A stretch of 54,070 nucleotides of DNA from an uncultured Senegalimassilia sp. (GTDB taxonomy: Bacteria > Actinomycetota > Coriobacteriia > Coriobacteriales > Eggerthellaceae), in assembly GCF_902464545.1 (NCBI RefSeq), contig NZ_CABQJR010000016.1, positions 1-54,070 on the forward strand. Direction: 5' to 3'. The position numbers were made by a program, and so were the translations under genes. Below are positions 16,529-23,798 of this stretch, in pieces. Positions within the stretch are counted from its first letter, which is position 1. Each line of letters starts with the position of its first letter. The notes below the pieces were generated by a model, which did no database searches, had not been told where the DNA came from, and worked only from the letters and a program-made list of their open reading frames with translations.

Positions 16529-17792
16529 CCAGATCATATCCGTCGCCATCTTCGTGGTGGCCATGATCGCCATCATGACCGAGAAGGTGCATCGCGCGCT
16601 TGTCGCCATCACCGGCGCCATGCTGCTGCTCATCCTGCACATCATGCCGTTCGAAACGGCTATCGGGCACATCGACTTCAACACGCTCGGCGTGCTGTTC
16701 GGCATGATGCTGTTCGTGGCCGTGGTGAAGCAATCGGGCGTGTTCGAGTTCCTGGCCATCAAGTGCGCACGCGTGGCGAAGGGCAATCCCTGGACCATCA
16801 TGGTGCTGTTCGTGCTGCTCACGGCCGTGCTGTCCGCCTTCCTGGACAACGTCACCACCGTGCTGCTCATCGGCCCCATGACCATCACCGTGTGCCGCCT
16901 GCTCGACATCGACCCGGTGCCGTTCTTCATGACGCAGATCCTGGCGTCCAACATCGGCGGCACGGCAACGCTCATCGGCGACCCGCCCAACATCATGATC
17001 GGCTCGGCCGCGGGCTACACCTTCGCCGACTTCATCGCCTACGACGCCCCGGCGGTCATCATCATCCTGGCGGCCGTCATCGGCCTGTTCTACGTCATGT
17101 ATGGCCGTAAGATCTCCGCGAATGAGGAGCACCGCAAGGCCATCATGGAGCTCGACGAGAACGACTACATCAAGGACCGCCGCCTGCTGCACATCAGCGT
17201 CGCCATGGTCGTCCTCGTGGTCGTCGGTTTCATGACCCACGGCGCGCTGGGCCTTGAGTCCTGCGTCATCGCGCTTGCCGCCGCCGGCCTGATTCTGCTC
17301 ATCTCCGGTGAAAGCATCGAAGAGGCGCTGCACGGCGTCGAGTGGACCACGCTGTGCTTCTTCGCCGGCCTGTTCATCATCGTCGGCGCCATGTCAGAAA
17401 CGGGCGTCATCGGCATGCTGGCGCAGGGCCTTATCGACGTCACGGGCGGCAACCTCATGATCACCATGCTGGCGGTGCTGTTCGGCTCGGCCGTCATCTC
17501 CAGCTTCCTGGACAACATCCCGTTCGTGGCAACCATGATCCCCATCATCCTGACGCTCGAGGCTGACGGCCTCGACGGCACGGCCCTGTGGTGGGCGCTA
17601 TCCCTGGGCGCTTGCCTGGGTGGCAACGGCACGCTCATCGGCGCATCCGCCAACGTGGTGCTGTCCGATATCAGCAAGAAGTTCGGGCATGAGATCACCT
17701 TCATGCAGTTCTTCAAACGCGGTTTCCCCATCATGCTGTTCACGGTGGCCATTGCGGCCATCTACATGGTCATCCGCTTTCCGGGTGGCTAA
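16518..17792 (+). CDS. ArsB/NhaD-type ion permease
   Basis: A 424-residue membrane protein of the ArsB/NhaD (ion transporter) superfamily with about eleven hydrophobic segments. Two repeated halves are visible: LDNVTTVLLIGPM with ILASNIGGTATLIGDPPN in the first, and LDNIPFVATMIPI with CLGGNGTLIGASANVV in the second. Members extrude arsenite or exchange sodium, or carry dicarboxylates or other anions; this one has no arsenic genes beside it, so a generic role is safest. The ATG at 16518 lies inside the end of a 13-codon upstream ORF. It is divergently transcribed from murT-gatD. Confidence 0.85.
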   Translation: MDTSQIISVAIFVVAMIAIMTEKVHRALVAITGAMLLLILHIMPFETAIGHIDFNTLGVLFGMMLFVAVVKQSGVFEFLAIKCARVAKGNPWTIMVLFVLLTAVLSAFLDNVTTVLLIGPMTITVCRLLDIDPVPFFMTQILASNIGGTATLIGDPPNIMIGSAAGYTFADFIAYDAPAVIIILAAVIGLFYVMYGRKISANEEHRKAIMELDENDYIKDRRLLHISVAMVVLVVVGFMTHGALGLESCVIALAAAGLILLISGESIEEALHGVEWTTLCFFAGLFIIVGAMSETGVIGMLAQGLIDVTGGNLMITMLAVLFGSAVISSFLDNIPFVATMIPIILTLEADGLDGTALWWALSLGACLGGNGTLIGASANVVLSDISKKFGHEITFMQFFKRGFPIMLFTVAIAAIYMVIRFPGG

Positions 17793-17968
17793 ATGATTCC
17801 GCTGGCCTGTCGGCCGGCGGAACTGCTCGACGCTGCGGGGCCCTGTGGTACTCGGTCTTCGGCTTCGGCGACATGGAGCAAACGCCTATGCCGCCTTGCT
17901 TCAGGCGAATTCCGGGCACCACAGGGCCCCTCGCTGACTTTGGCGGAGCCCTGGATTTCTCGCCTCGA

Positions 17969-18010
17969 AGGCCTGGAACGCGAAATGCGTTCCAGGCCTT
18001 TCTTCTTCCT
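17969..18010 (+). terminator. Terminator of the ArsB/NhaD permease
   Basis: AAGGCCTGGAACGC pairs perfectly with GCGTTCCAGGCCTT around GAAAT, followed by TCTTCTTCC. The flanking sequence (17793-17968 and 18011-18109) shows no gene. Confidence 0.8.
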
Positions 18011-18109
18011 CGGGCATGCCATCGTTTCCCTGCTTGTACTCATGTGGGCATTTCCCGCAAAGCGTGTGTGGCCGCTTGCATGGGGGACGGGGGCCGTCAC
18101 AATGGCCGT

Positions 18110-19636
18110 ATGGATAACAAACGCACAGGCTACGGGCGCGACCGTTACGGCGCGGGCCGGGCAAACACGAACCAACCATCCAACGGCAGGCGCGCAACCG
18201 CTGCAGATGTGCGCGCCCAAAACCGCTATGCGCGCGATAGCTACGGCGGCGAACGGCCATCCGCTGGTCAAGGCGAGCCGTCGGTGCGCCGCCTTTCGCG
18301 CGACGAATACGCTAAAACCCATAAGCATAAAAAGCACGGCAAGCTATTCTATGCCGGCATCGCGGCGCTTGCCGTGGTGGTCATCGCCGTCGGCGCGGCG
18401 TTCGCGTATGTGCAGGTGCTTTCCGGCAACCTGCACGCGGGCCTGGGCAACGTGGGGAAGTACCTGGTCAAAACGGACATGACCAAAGAGCCGTTCTACA
18501 TGCTGCTCATGGGAACCGACGGCTCCGAGGAACGCGACGAGTCGGGCGATTTCGGCGACAGCTACCGTACCGACAGCATCATGCTCGCGCGCATCGACCC
18601 CGTGAACAAGAAGGTCACGCTGGTCTCGCTGCATCGCGACACCATGGTCGACATGGGTGAATACGGCGTGAACAAGCTCAACGCGGCGCACGTGTTCGGC
18701 GGCCCCGCGCTCTCGGTGCAAACGGTGTCGAAGCTGGCGGGCGTCGATATCTCGCATTACGCCGAGATCAACTTCGACGGCTTCCGGGATATCGTGGACG
18801 CGCTCGGCGGTATCGAGGTGGACGTCCCCATGACCATCGACGATGAGGACGCCGGCGGTCACCTGGACGCCGGCCCGCAAACGCTTAACGGCGACCAGGC
18901 CCTTATCCTGTGCCGCGCGCGCCATGCCTACGACGAGATCGGCCCGGGCGACGAGTACCGTGCCGCCAACCAGCGCCTGGTCATGTCGGCTATCGCCAAG
19001 AAGCTGCTGTCCGCCGATGCGGCGTCCATGGCATCCACCGTGCAGGCGCTGTCGAAGTACGTCACCACCGACCTGGGCGTCACTGACATCATCGGGCTTG
19101 CGCAGGCCATGCAGGGCCTCGACCCGTCCACCGACATCTATTCCGCCATGGAGCCCACCACCTCCGAGTACGTTGACGGCGTTTGGTACGAGGTGAACGA
19201 TACCGCGGAATGGAAGGCCATGATGAAGCGCGTCGATGCGGGCCTGCCGCCCACCGAGGGCGATGTCGTCGACAAGACCTCGGGCACCATCCTGGCCACC
19301 ACCGGCGACGGCGGTGCCGCAAGCGGCGGCGCGGCGGGCGAGGGCACGGGTGCGGTCAAGCGCGGCGGCAGCGTGGCCATCCGCAACGGCAACGGCCTTG
19401 CGGGAGCCGGCCTCGACGCCACCGAGCGCATCCAGAGCCTTGGATACAGCGTGAACACCAGCAATGCCGACAACTTCGATTACCAGGACACCGTGGTGGT
19501 GTACAACGATTCTTCCGACAAGGAAGCGGCAGAAGCCATCGTGAAGGCCCTCGGCGTGGGCAAGGCGGTGCAGAACTCGAACACCTACCTGTTCGAGGAG
19601 GACTTCCTCATCGTCCTGGGAGCCGACTGGAAATAA
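18110..19636 (+). CDS. LytR-CpsA-Psr (LCP) cell-wall glycopolymer ligase with LytR_C domain
   Basis: A 508-residue type II membrane protein. A polar N-terminal tail of ~75 residues precedes one membrane helix (about 79-101), followed by an extracellular LCP domain (about 125-285) that attaches anionic polymers or glycans to peptidoglycan. Conserved arginines expected to bind the pyrophosphate are present in DSYRTDSIMLARIDP, VSLHRDTMVDM and LILCRARHAYDE. A LytR_C domain (about 415-500, GSVAIRNGNGLAGAGLDATE) ends the protein. The start is uncertain: ATG 18110 gives a typical N-terminus, ATG 18080 is ten codons upstream, and neither has an ideal ribosome site. A second LCP gene lies at 46095. 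Confidence 0.88.
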   Translation: MDNKRTGYGRDRYGAGRANTNQPSNGRRATAADVRAQNRYARDSYGGERPSAGQGEPSVRRLSRDEYAKTHKHKKHGKLFYAGIAALAVVVIAVGAAFAYVQVLSGNLHAGLGNVGKYLVKTDMTKEPFYMLLMGTDGSEERDESGDFGDSYRTDSIMLARIDPVNKKVTLVSLHRDTMVDMGEYGVNKLNAAHVFGGPALSVQTVSKLAGVDISHYAEINFDGFRDIVDALGGIEVDVPMTIDDEDAGGHLDAGPQTLNGDQALILCRARHAYDEIGPGDEYRAANQRLVMSAIAKKLLSADAASMASTVQALSKYVTTDLGVTDIIGLAQAMQGLDPSTDIYSAMEPTTSEYVDGVWYEVNDTAEWKAMMKRVDAGLPPTEGDVVDKTSGTILATTGDGGAASGGAAGEGTGAVKRGGSVAIRNGNGLAGAGLDATERIQSLGYSVNTSNADNFDYQDTVVVYNDSSDKEAAEAIVKALGVGKAVQNSNTYLFEEDFLIVLGADWK

Positions 19637-19668
19637 GCGTCGCGTCCGTTTTCGGATGCTGGCGAAAC

Positions 19669-19704
19669 AACGAGGGCCGCTGCGATCGCGCAGCGGCCCT
19701 CGTT
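19669..19704 (+). terminator. Strong terminator hairpin after the LCP gene
   Basis: AACGAGGGCCGCTGCG (19669-19684) is fully complementary to 19689-19704, with a 4-base loop, then TATCTTCC. Confidence 0.8.
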
Positions 19705-19821
19705 ATCTTCCCGGTCCCCGCCGGCTCTTGCGGCCCCGCGCGCTACCCGACCTGCATCGGTCTTCGTGCGATCGCGGCGCACTACCCGATGTGCATCGAC
19801 CCTCGTGCAGCTCCAAGCATC

Positions 19822-20586
19822 CTATCCGGTCACGGCGATGTTCCAGTCGCCCAGCAGCAGCCCTTTCGCCAATCCCAGCACGGCGATATGCGCGGGGTAG
19901 TACGCGTAGAAGAACCACTTCATGGACCTGCCGCGTCCGCCGTTGTACGCCCATAGCAGCGGGATCGTGGCGCTACAGCCCGCTAGCGGATACAGCGCGA
20001 ACGCCAGGTTCTGCAGCGTGGGAAGCTCCATCAGCTGCATAAGTGCCGGCAGCCCCCCGGTGGCAATGGGCAGCAGCGCCGAGTACGCCACACGTTGCCT
20101 GTGGTCCTTCACCACATGCAGCGTGAGCACCATGCAGGGTGCCAGGATGCCCCAATCGCAAAACGCCGTCAGGGCGGTCACCAGCGCGAACGTCAGCCAA
20201 AACAGCCCGCGTCGCCGCATATGGTCGTACGCGTACAGCAGACACAGGCACACGAACAGCGTGAACAGCACGTTCATCTCATGCGCCAGGAACAGCCCGT
20301 AGGGAACCTGGGCCACCAGGGCGAATGTCAGCAGCCGCCGGCCATAACGCCGCACGCTCGACGTATGGCGATACCCTTCCACCAGCAGAAACGCCATGAT
20401 GGGGAATGTCAGGCCGCCAAGCGCGAACAGCGCGCACAGAATCCCGGGCGGTAGATAGTCCCAGTAGATGTAGCAGGCGTGGTTGCATGTCATGCCGGCG
20501 ATGGCCAGCACTTTCAGGGGAAACGCGGTGAAACCGCGTTGGGGACGCGGCTTTGCCGCGGCGGATGTTCCAGCTTGTTGTATCAT
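19822..20586 (-). CDS. TraX-like membrane protein
   Basis: A 254-residue polytopic membrane protein of the TraX family. It shows the family's N-terminal pattern (FPLKVLAIAGMTCNHACYIY, similar to LKLIAIxxMxxDH), then GGLTFPIMAFLLVEGYRHTS and about eight hydrophobic segments. In F plasmids TraX acetylates pilin; chromosomal homologues are widespread and their substrates are unknown, so acyl transfer is only a family guess. The frame remains open far upstream, but ATG 20586 fits the family start, and TATACT lies 7-12 bases before it, which suggests a leaderless or nearly leaderless mRNA. It is divergent from the lactate dehydrogenase gene. Confidence 0.75.
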   Translation of the reverse strand: MIQQAGTSAAAKPRPQRGFTAFPLKVLAIAGMTCNHACYIYWDYLPPGILCALFALGGLTFPIMAFLLVEGYRHTSSVRRYGRRLLTFALVAQVPYGLFLAHEMNVLFTLFVCLCLLYAYDHMRRRGLFWLTFALVTALTAFCDWGILAPCMVLTLHVVKDHRQRVAYSALLPIATGGLPALMQLMELPTLQNLAFALYPLAGCSATIPLLWAYNGGRGRSMKWFFYAYYPAHIAVLGLAKGLLLGDWNIAVTG

Positions 20587-20592
20587 GCGCAC

Positions 20593-20598
20593 AGTATA
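20593..20598 (-). promoter_or_regulatory. -10 element very close to the TraX-like start codon
   Basis: TATACT on the minus strand ends six bases before the ATG at 20586. Transcription would begin at or near the start codon. No convincing -35. Confidence 0.45.
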
Positions 20599-20641
20599 CC
20601 CTACGTGCCGGCTCGGCGTTTCGCCTCCGGCATGCATCCCC

Positions 20642-20659
20642 CGCGGGGCGCGCCCCGCG
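20642..20659. repeat. 18-bp perfect GC palindrome upstream of ldh
   Basis: CGCGGGGCGCGCCCCGCG reads the same on both strands. It sits between the divergent TraX-like and lactate dehydrogenase genes, 43 bp before the ldh start; it may be an operator or an mRNA hairpin in the ldh leader. Confidence 0.7.
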
Positions 20660-20701
20660 AAACCTACGCTTGCGGCCCTCCCGCAAAGGATAGGAGCAAC
20701 C

Positions 20702-21655
20702 ATGGCAGCAATCATCAATCCTCGCAAGGTGGCCATCGTCGGCTGCGGGTTCGTGGGCTCGGCCAGCGCCTTCGCCCTCATGCAATCGGGCCTGTTCTCC
20801 GAGATGGTGCTCATCGACGTCGATCACGACCGCGCCGAGGGCGAGGCCCTCGACATCGCGCACGGCATGGCGTTCGGCAGCCCCATGAACATCTACGCGG
20901 GCGACTACTCCGACATCGACGACGCGGCCATCACCGTGATCACGGCCGGGGCGAACCAGGCGCCCGGCGAGACGCGCCTCGACCTGGTGAACAAGAACGT
21001 CGCCATCTTCAAGTCCATCATCCCGCAGATCGCCGAGCGCGATTACCAGGGCATCCTGCTGGTGGTCTCGAACCCTGTGGACATCCTGACCTACGTCGCC
21101 CTCAAGCTCTCCGGCATGCCCGCCAACCGCGTGCTCGGCAGCGGCACCACGCTCGACACCGCGCGCTTCAAGTACGCCCTGGGCGAGCATCTGGGCGTCG
21201 ACCCGCGCAACGTGCACGCCCGCATCATCGGCGAGCACGGCGACAGCGAGATCGCGGCATGGAGCTTGGCGAACATCTCCGGCATCCCGCTCAACGACTT
21301 CTGCGAGCTGCGCGGCCACACCGATCATCAGCGCAACATGGACCGCATCGCCGAGGAAGTGAAGAACGCGGCCTACGAGATCATCAAGAAGAAGCGCGCG
21401 ACCTACTACGGCATCGCCATGACGGTTAAGCGCATCTGCGAGGCCATCACCCGAGATGAGAAGCCTATTCTCCCCGTGTCCAACTACATCGACGGCGAGT
21501 ACGGCCTGCACGACATCGTGCTGTCCATGCCCGCGGTCGTCGGCGCCAGCGGCATCGAGTACCAGGTGCCCATCAAGATCAACGAGACGGAAACCGAGCA
21601 GCTCAAGGCCTCGGCCGCCACGCTGCGATCGGTCATCGACAAGCTGGACCTGTAG
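20702..21655 (+). CDS. ldh: L-lactate dehydrogenase
   Basis: A 317-residue NAD-dependent dehydrogenase converting pyruvate and NADH to L-lactate. It has the nucleotide-binding motif VGCGFVGSASAFAL, the active-site loop AGANQAPGETRLDLVNKN in which glutamine occupies the specificity position (arginine there would indicate malate dehydrogenase), SNPVDILTYV, LGSGTTLDTARFK, and the catalytic histidine in IIGEHGDSE. The length matches the family. ATG 20702 has GGATAGGAG six bases upstream. It is probably monocistronic, followed by a hairpin at 21682. It supplies fermentative NADH re-oxidation. Confidence 0.93.
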   Translation: MAAIINPRKVAIVGCGFVGSASAFALMQSGLFSEMVLIDVDHDRAEGEALDIAHGMAFGSPMNIYAGDYSDIDDAAITVITAGANQAPGETRLDLVNKNVAIFKSIIPQIAERDYQGILLVVSNPVDILTYVALKLSGMPANRVLGSGTTLDTARFKYALGEHLGVDPRNVHARIIGEHGDSEIAAWSLANISGIPLNDFCELRGHTDHQRNMDRIAEEVKNAAYEIIKKKRATYYGIAMTVKRICEAITRDEKPILPVSNYIDGEYGLHDIVLSMPAVVGASGIEYQVPIKINETETEQLKASAATLRSVIDKLDL

Positions 21656-21681
21656 CGCCCCGAGCCTGTTCGGCGCCGCCC

Positions 21682-21717
21682 GCGACCTCGCCCGCCGGCA
21701 ACACGCGGGCGGGTCGC
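21682..21717 (+). terminator. Terminator-like hairpin after ldh
   Basis: GCGACC-T-CGCCCGC pairs with GCGGGCG-GGTCGC (one bulged T). No U-tract follows. The rest of 21656-21975 shows no gene apart from the promoter below. Confidence 0.55.
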
Positions 21718-21936
21718 GCCGCTTTGCGCCCCGGGCGTCCTTTGCGGCGCCCGCCTTCCACGTCCGCCCGGCTCATCGCCGCCGGCGAGCTGGCGCTTCC
21801 TCTCCGCCAGCGACTGCCCGGCCCCCTCCAACCGTATAAAGCACGCGCTTTCCGCCCTAAACGCTGACCATCTCGCTTCCCTGTTCACAACTCCACCACA
21901 CGGAAGCACCTAAACGGGGTACCATCTGCCACGGTT

Positions 21937-21945
21937 TGCTAGAAT
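21937..21945 (+). promoter_or_regulatory. Extended -10 promoter of pgi
   Basis: TGCTAGAAT lies 31 bp upstream of the glucose-6-phosphate isomerase start. The -35 region is poorly matched. Confidence 0.5.
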
Positions 21946-21975
21946 GCTGAATACTTACGCAGAAAGAAGGTGCTC

Positions 21976-23688
21976 ATGCTGTCTGGAGATATGGAAAAGC
22001 TCTACCCCTCCGCCAAAACCTTGGTGAAGGAATGCGTTGCCAGCCGCCTTCATGCGAAGGATGCAACGCTTTACGGCTTTTCCGACGAAGCGCAGGAATG
22101 CGCACAGAATTATATGGGGTGGACGGACCTCGCAACGAATCCGCCGTACCCGCTGCACGAGATTCAGGCATTCGCTGATTCCATCATCGCCCAGGGTTTG
22201 AAGTCCGTGGTGCTCATCGGCCAAGGCGGCTCCACCCAGGCGCCCATGACCATAACCAAGTACCACAAGCCGGACTCCTCCCTGGTGCGCTTCCGCACGC
22301 TCGATTCCGATTCCCCGGTCCGTGTGCGCGGCATCCTGTCGGAGATCGACCCTCGCACCACGCTGTTCATCGTGTCCTCCAAATCGGGCGGCACCATCGA
22401 GCCGCGCCTGGCGCTGCGCGCCGTTCGCGACGCGCTGGCCGACCAGATCTCGGATGAGGAAATGGTGCAGCATCTGGTGGCCATCACCGATCCCGGTTCC
22501 AAGCTCGAGCAGCAGGCTCGCGAGGAAGGCTGGGCTGCGGTGTTCTCCGGCGAGCCCACTGTGGGCGGCCGCTTCAGCGCCCTGTCCGTGTTCGGCCTGC
22601 TGCCCGCCGCGCTCGTGGGCATCAACCTGCAGGAGTTCATGCAGCACGCCATCGAGGCAGAGCGCGCCTGCAGCGAGGACGCCATCGACAACCCGGCCAT
22701 CGGCCTGGCCGCTTTCCTGTACGACAACTACGTGCAGGGCCGCAACAAGTTCAGCTTCCTCACGCAGAAGCGCGGCCGCGTGCTCGGCCTGTGGATCGAG
22801 CAGCTGGTCGCCGAAAGCGTCGGCAAGAACGGCCAGGGCATCCTGCCCAACATCGAGATCGACACGCTGCTGCTCAAGAAGGACCCGGGCGACCGCAGCG
22901 TCATCATGTACCAAACGAAGAACGACCTGTGGGATGAGCGCCACAACTTCGAGATGAGCCTGTCCTATATCGACCCCACCATCCCGCGCGCGGCGTTCAA
23001 GATCGAGTCCGTGTACGAGTTGCCCGAGCATTTCATCATGTGGGAGTACGCCATCGCCATGTGCGGCTACCTCATGAAGGTCTGCCCGTTCGACCAGCCC
23101 GACGTGGCGTCGGCCAAGGCCGCGGTGCTCGACATCCTGCGCGACGGCCAGCCCGAGCCCGACTACGTGCAGGATTTCATCGATGAGGTGCACATGGGTC
23201 AGGTCGAGGTGCGCCAGGCCCCGTGCTTCAAGGACTGCTCCGACGTGCGCGCATCGCTGCGCGCGCTGCTCGCCAGCATCCAACCCGGCGACTTCTTCGC
23301 GCTCAACGCCTTCCTCCCGTTCACGGGCGAAGGTCGCCGTGAGGCGCTCGAGACCATCCGCCACGGCGTGGCCGAGAAGCGCCGCGTGGTGTCGTGCTTG
23401 GAAGTCGGCCCGCGCTACCTGCACTCCACGGGCCAGCTGCAGAAGGGCGGCCCGAACTGCGGCGTGTTCCTCATCCTGTCGGCAGACGAGCTGAAGGACA
23501 TCCCGCTGAAGGAAGAGGCCGAAAGCCTGGGCTCCTTGGCGAAGGCGCAGGCCTCGGGCGACTTGGTCACGCTCGCAAGCCGCGGTCGCCGCTGCGTGCA
23601 TCTGCATCTGCCTGATAACTCGGGCGTCACCTTGCGCGCGCTGGCGGAAGTGGTGTGCGACATTTTGGAAGAGCTGCAGCAGGCATAA
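21976..23688 (+). CDS. pgi: Glucose-6-phosphate isomerase
   Basis: A 570-residue phosphoglucose isomerase interconverting glucose-6-phosphate and fructose-6-phosphate. Sugar-isomerase (SIS) features are visible: LIGQGGSTQAPMTITKY, VSSKSGGTIEPRLALRA near the phosphate site, and FTGEGRREALETI and STGQLQKGGPNCGVFLIL near the C-terminus. The last motif resembles the isomerase half of transaldolase-isomerase fusions, but no transaldolase domain is attached here. ATG 21976 has AGAAAGAAGG upstream; a GTG two codons earlier overlaps that site. Its own terminator follows. Confidence 0.9.
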   Translation: MLSGDMEKLYPSAKTLVKECVASRLHAKDATLYGFSDEAQECAQNYMGWTDLATNPPYPLHEIQAFADSIIAQGLKSVVLIGQGGSTQAPMTITKYHKPDSSLVRFRTLDSDSPVRVRGILSEIDPRTTLFIVSSKSGGTIEPRLALRAVRDALADQISDEEMVQHLVAITDPGSKLEQQAREEGWAAVFSGEPTVGGRFSALSVFGLLPAALVGINLQEFMQHAIEAERACSEDAIDNPAIGLAAFLYDNYVQGRNKFSFLTQKRGRVLGLWIEQLVAESVGKNGQGILPNIEIDTLLLKKDPGDRSVIMYQTKNDLWDERHNFEMSLSYIDPTIPRAAFKIESVYELPEHFIMWEYAIAMCGYLMKVCPFDQPDVASAKAAVLDILRDGQPEPDYVQDFIDEVHMGQVEVRQAPCFKDCSDVRASLRALLASIQPGDFFALNAFLPFTGEGRREALETIRHGVAEKRRVVSCLEVGPRYLHSTGQLQKGGPNCGVFLILSADELKDIPLKEEAESLGSLAKAQASGDLVTLASRGRRCVHLHLPDNSGVTLRALAEVVCDILEELQQA

Positions 23689-23715
23689 AGCCCCTCGGCT
23701 CAATGGCTGAAACCC

Positions 23716-23751
23716 AACGCGCGTCGGCAATCTCGCCGACGCGCGTTTTTT
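23716..23751 (+). terminator. Terminator of pgi
   Basis: AACGCGCGTCGGC and GCCGACGCGCGTT form a perfect 13-bp stem followed by a T-run. Confidence 0.92.
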
Positions 23752-23798
23752 GGAATCGGCCGGCGGAAAAACGTAAACCTTAAATGAAAGGGCGTCGT

